DNA from: Fischerella muscicola PCC 7414
GTDB taxonomy: Bacteria > Cyanobacteriota > Cyanobacteriia > Cyanobacteriales > Nostocaceae
NCBI RefSeq assembly: GCF_000317205.1
Contig: NZ_AJLK01000078.1
Coordinates: 1 to 64,000, forward strand
Direction of reading: 5' to 3'
DNA length: 64,000 nucleotides
Shown here in pieces: positions 61,780-64,000 of this stretch. The position numbers and the translations under genes were made by a program. The notes under the pieces were generated by a model that searched no databases, had not been told where the DNA came from, and worked only from the letters and a program-made list of their open reading frames with translations. Each line of letters opens with the position of its first letter. Position 1 is the stretch's first letter.

Positions 61780-64000
61780 TTACTGCCAGTTGCCTACAAC
61801 AACAAATGGTGCCCAGTAATGAGGATTGCTGTATTGCTGATCATTGAGCAAAGCAAGTTGTGCTTGTTGGAGTGCTTGCGCTTTGTTGATTTTCGTCTTT
61901 TTAGCTTGTTCTAACTGACTATACAAATGACCCATGAATTTGGCAGTACTGTCATCTTGCACTGACCATAATGTTGCCATTGTACTGCGCGCACCAGACC
62001 GTACTGCTACCCCTGCTAGTCCTAAAGTAGCGCGTTGATCACCAATTGCTGTTTCACAAGCACTGAGAACTAATAATTCTATTGGTCTACGGGAAGTTAG
62101 TGTATTGTTTCGCAAGAGATTACCTAACTGTTTAACGTTCATGCGTTGATCCCAAAATAGAATAAACGTATCGTCAGCGATCGAACTAAATTGAGCATGA
62201 GTTGCTAAGTGAATGATCGAAACATCAGAATTGAGAATCTGGTTTTGAACCTCTTTGGTAGTAAATTTGTCATTAAGGAGTAACTTTGTTGCTACTCCTA
62301 AATCTTCAATTTGTTTAAGCTCTTGTTTTACTTGAGGTAATCCTTCAAAACCTTCGCGTGGTTCACTTATTCCTGCTGTGATGGCTTTGATATTAATGTC
62401 TGTTAATGGTTTGGGGTTAATTAGCTGCAAACCAGGAGTTAAGGCAATGGCATATTTTTGTAATAAATATTGTTTGCCATCGTGCAATACAGACATGGGA
62501 ATATTTCTTAATTTTTCATCCAAAACAAACACCAAGGTTTTAATTTTGTTGTTTTCTAAGTCTTGCTGGAGAGGCCGAATAAGCCAATCGTATACTTTTT
62601 GGTAATAAGGCAGGGACTGTTCAAGGGTAGGTTCAGGAGATTTAAGAAAGGACTGTATTTGTTCTACAGTTTCTTCTACTTCTTGCTTTTTAAGTGTAGT
62701 ACTGTAAAGACGTGGCGCTTGTTTTGGCAGGCTGAGAATTACTTCTAATCTTTCGACATCTGAATCTGACTGTTGTTTATTGGATAAAATAATTGGATAA
62801 ACAACTGCGGCGCTCGTGTCTAATTGATCGATTTGTTGGGAATTTGCTTCTACACAGGCTTCACGGAAAAAGTTATTGAGTTCAGCCAATTGTAGAGATT
62901 CCAGCACATTTCTTGCTTGAGTTAATCGTTTTTGGCTTTCCTGTTCTTTTTTATCTGCTTTTAAGGATTGAGCATACTCCAATTCCAGTTCGACTAGTTG
63001 GCGATAAACCGGTTCTACGCTAGATCGAAAAGAAAACTGGACTTCTGGATTAACTGCTACTAAATCGCTACGTAATGATTGCAGAGCATTATAAGCTTTG
63101 GTGTAAGCTGCGATCGCATCTGGTACATCCCCTTGGGCTTTACGTATCCTGCCCAGTTGCCAGAAATACTGATAGGATATGTAGGGTGATTCTAGGCTAG
63201 AAACTACATTCAAAGCCTGTCTAGTAAATTTTTCGGCTTGAGATAAATCCTCTTTACTACCTCTTTGCTCATACAGCGCACCACGATTTCCTAATGCATA
63301 GGCTTCAGCTTGTTTGTCTCCTAAATTTTTGGCTTGGGTGGCGGCTTCGGCTAAAATCTTATCAATTTCGTCAAAACTTGGTAATTGCGAGTCTTGCTTT
63401 TGTTGGGAGTTTTCGAGTTGAATTAGTTCTGCTAAGCTTTGAGCATAGTTTATCTGCTCGTAAACTCCTGTCCGACTAGGAGAAAATTTTAAGTCTTGAG
63501 GATTTAGAGATAACCAAAAAGCTTTTGCTTGTTGATATTTTTCGGGATCATATTGTGCCTGTTTTAACAAGAGGCTAAACTGATTTAGTTGTGCTTGTTG
63601 GCGCGTAGTTGGTAAAGTGGTCAGCTTTGCTGCTTGGCTATAAGCATCTACTGCTTGTTGATAATAATTTTCTCTTCTGCGCCGCACCCTTTCATTTTCA
63701 GCTAAGGTTTTAGCTGTGTTACCCATACTGAGATAAGTAGCTGCTTGCTCTTGAGGAGAATTTAATTTTTGGGCTAAAATTAGGGTCCTATCTAAGACAA
63801 GTTGAGACTGTTCTGGCTGACCAATAAAACGTAGTAATTCACCCAGACCTCTCAAGCCTATAACTTTGGTTACAGAAGGAGATTCACTGGTAATTTTTTG
63901 GAGTTTTGCTGTTAATTCTTCTGATGATAATTGGCTAAACTCTTGACAATCGCTAACTCCAAGTTCTTGATTAAATACTTCTAATAAAGTCTTGCAAGCA
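61780..64000 (-). CDS. CHAT-domain protein with TPR repeats (5' part outside window)
   Basis: Partial: the frame is open through the right edge, where it reads ...ACKTLLEVFNQELGV, so at least 740 residues are visible. The N-terminal part is TPR-like helical repeats (QSQLVLDRTLILAQKLNSPQEQAATYLSMGN, AYALGNRGALYEQRGSKEDLSQAEKF). The C-terminal CHAT domain is a caspase-like peptidase fold with candidate catalytic His (IIHLATHAQF, codon at 62197-62199) and Cys (LVLSACETAIGD, codon at 62056-62058), plus GLAGVAVRSGARSTMATLWSV. CHAT-TPR proteins are plentiful in cyanobacteria; some act as proteases in defence or cell-death pathways, but no partner is visible here. Confidence 0.9.
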   Translation of the reverse strand, partial: ACKTLLEVFNQELGVSDCQEFSQLSSEELTAKLQKITSESPSVTKVIGLRGLGELLRFIGQPEQSQLVLDRTLILAQKLNSPQEQAATYLSMGNTAKTLAENERVRRRRENYYQQAVDAYSQAAKLTTLPTTRQQAQLNQFSLLLKQAQYDPEKYQQAKAFWLSLNPQDLKFSPSRTGVYEQINYAQSLAELIQLENSQQKQDSQLPSFDEIDKILAEAATQAKNLGDKQAEAYALGNRGALYEQRGSKEDLSQAEKFTRQALNVVSSLESPYISYQYFWQLGRIRKAQGDVPDAIAAYTKAYNALQSLRSDLVAVNPEVQFSFRSSVEPVYRQLVELELEYAQSLKADKKEQESQKRLTQARNVLESLQLAELNNFFREACVEANSQQIDQLDTSAAVVYPIILSNKQQSDSDVERLEVILSLPKQAPRLYSTTLKKQEVEETVEQIQSFLKSPEPTLEQSLPYYQKVYDWLIRPLQQDLENNKIKTLVFVLDEKLRNIPMSVLHDGKQYLLQKYAIALTPGLQLINPKPLTDINIKAITAGISEPREGFEGLPQVKQELKQIEDLGVATKLLLNDKFTTKEVQNQILNSDVSIIHLATHAQFSSIADDTFILFWDQRMNVKQLGNLLRNNTLTSRRPIELLVLSACETAIGDQRATLGLAGVAVRSGARSTMATLWSVQDDSTAKFMGHLYSQLEQAKKTKINKAQALQQAQLALLNDQQYSNPHYWAPFVVVGNWQ

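Noticed and set aside
1-64000. tRNA, rRNA, tmRNA or riboswitch genes
   Set aside because: The larger spacers were read for cloverleaf arms, TTCGA loops and known riboswitch cores and none was convincing; a covariance-model scan would be decisive.

Overview
This 64 kb window looks like chromosomal DNA from a filamentous, probably heterocyst-forming cyanobacterium of the Nostocales type. Three things point that way. The HIP1 octamer GCGATCGC occurs throughout genes and spacers. The spacers are full of short tandem heptanucleotide repeats and dispersed palindromes typical of these genomes. The gene families are also characteristic: very large multi-PAS/GAF kinases, pentapeptide-repeat, CHAT, COP23, DUF1816 and Nif11-type proteins. 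The genus cannot be named from the sequence alone. No rRNA, tRNA, CRISPR array, intact insertion sequence or prophage was seen.

Layout. 0-13 kb: a truncated COP23 protein, a cell-wall amidase/glucosaminidase, DNA primase (dnaG), a large secreted zinc metalloprotease, a pentapeptide-repeat protein, a NYN/LOTUS RNA-binding protein split by one in-frame stop, and mnmH. 13-22 kb: a four-helix-bundle protein, a JAMM peptidase next to a MoeB-rhodanese protein, a SnoaL-like protein, a GH13 amylase, clpB and a DUF4351 protein. 22-34 kb: a Ser/Thr kinase with FHA and SH3 domains, a Nif11-like protein, DUF924 and SRPBCC proteins, and a 2282-residue hybrid histidine kinase. 34-45 kb: a DsbA-like protein, a CAP-domain lipoprotein with a broken 3' copy beside it, an OmpA lipoprotein, a hydrolase, DUF1816, rlmB, a Mini-RNase III, a STAS protein, carA, a retropepsin-like lipoprotein and trpD. 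45-53 kb: a 1438-residue histidine kinase, an acyl-CoA dehydrogenase/cyclase fusion and an ATP-grasp protein. 53-58 kb: a copper-handling cluster. 58-64 kb: membrane proteins, a fasciclin protein and a CHAT/TPR protein that runs off the right edge.

Genes that appear to work together. The copper cluster is the clearest unit: copper chaperone, Cu(I) P-type ATPase, an unannotated 26-residue membrane peptide, a membrane-anchored cupredoxin and a MerR regulator, all on the minus strand. A MerR-type operator/promoter stands in front of the chaperone. The JAMM peptidase and MoeB-rhodanese pair resembles sulfur-carrier or ubiquitin-like modification systems. The SRPBCC/DUF924 and small membrane protein/hybrid kinase pairs look like operons.

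The main unexplained pattern is that repeat-type DNA common in the spacers also lies in frame inside several genes: both large kinases, trpD, the retropepsin and the linker of the acyl-CoA dehydrogenase/cyclase fusion. In the fusion it may have created the joint. Other points of note are a partial duplication of the CAP gene abutting dsbA, the in-phase stop in the NYN/LOTUS gene, the 71-bp antisense overlap of the retropepsin and trpD 3' ends, a Glu-to-Gln change in the amidase active site, and a GAF domain resembling cyanobacteriochromes.
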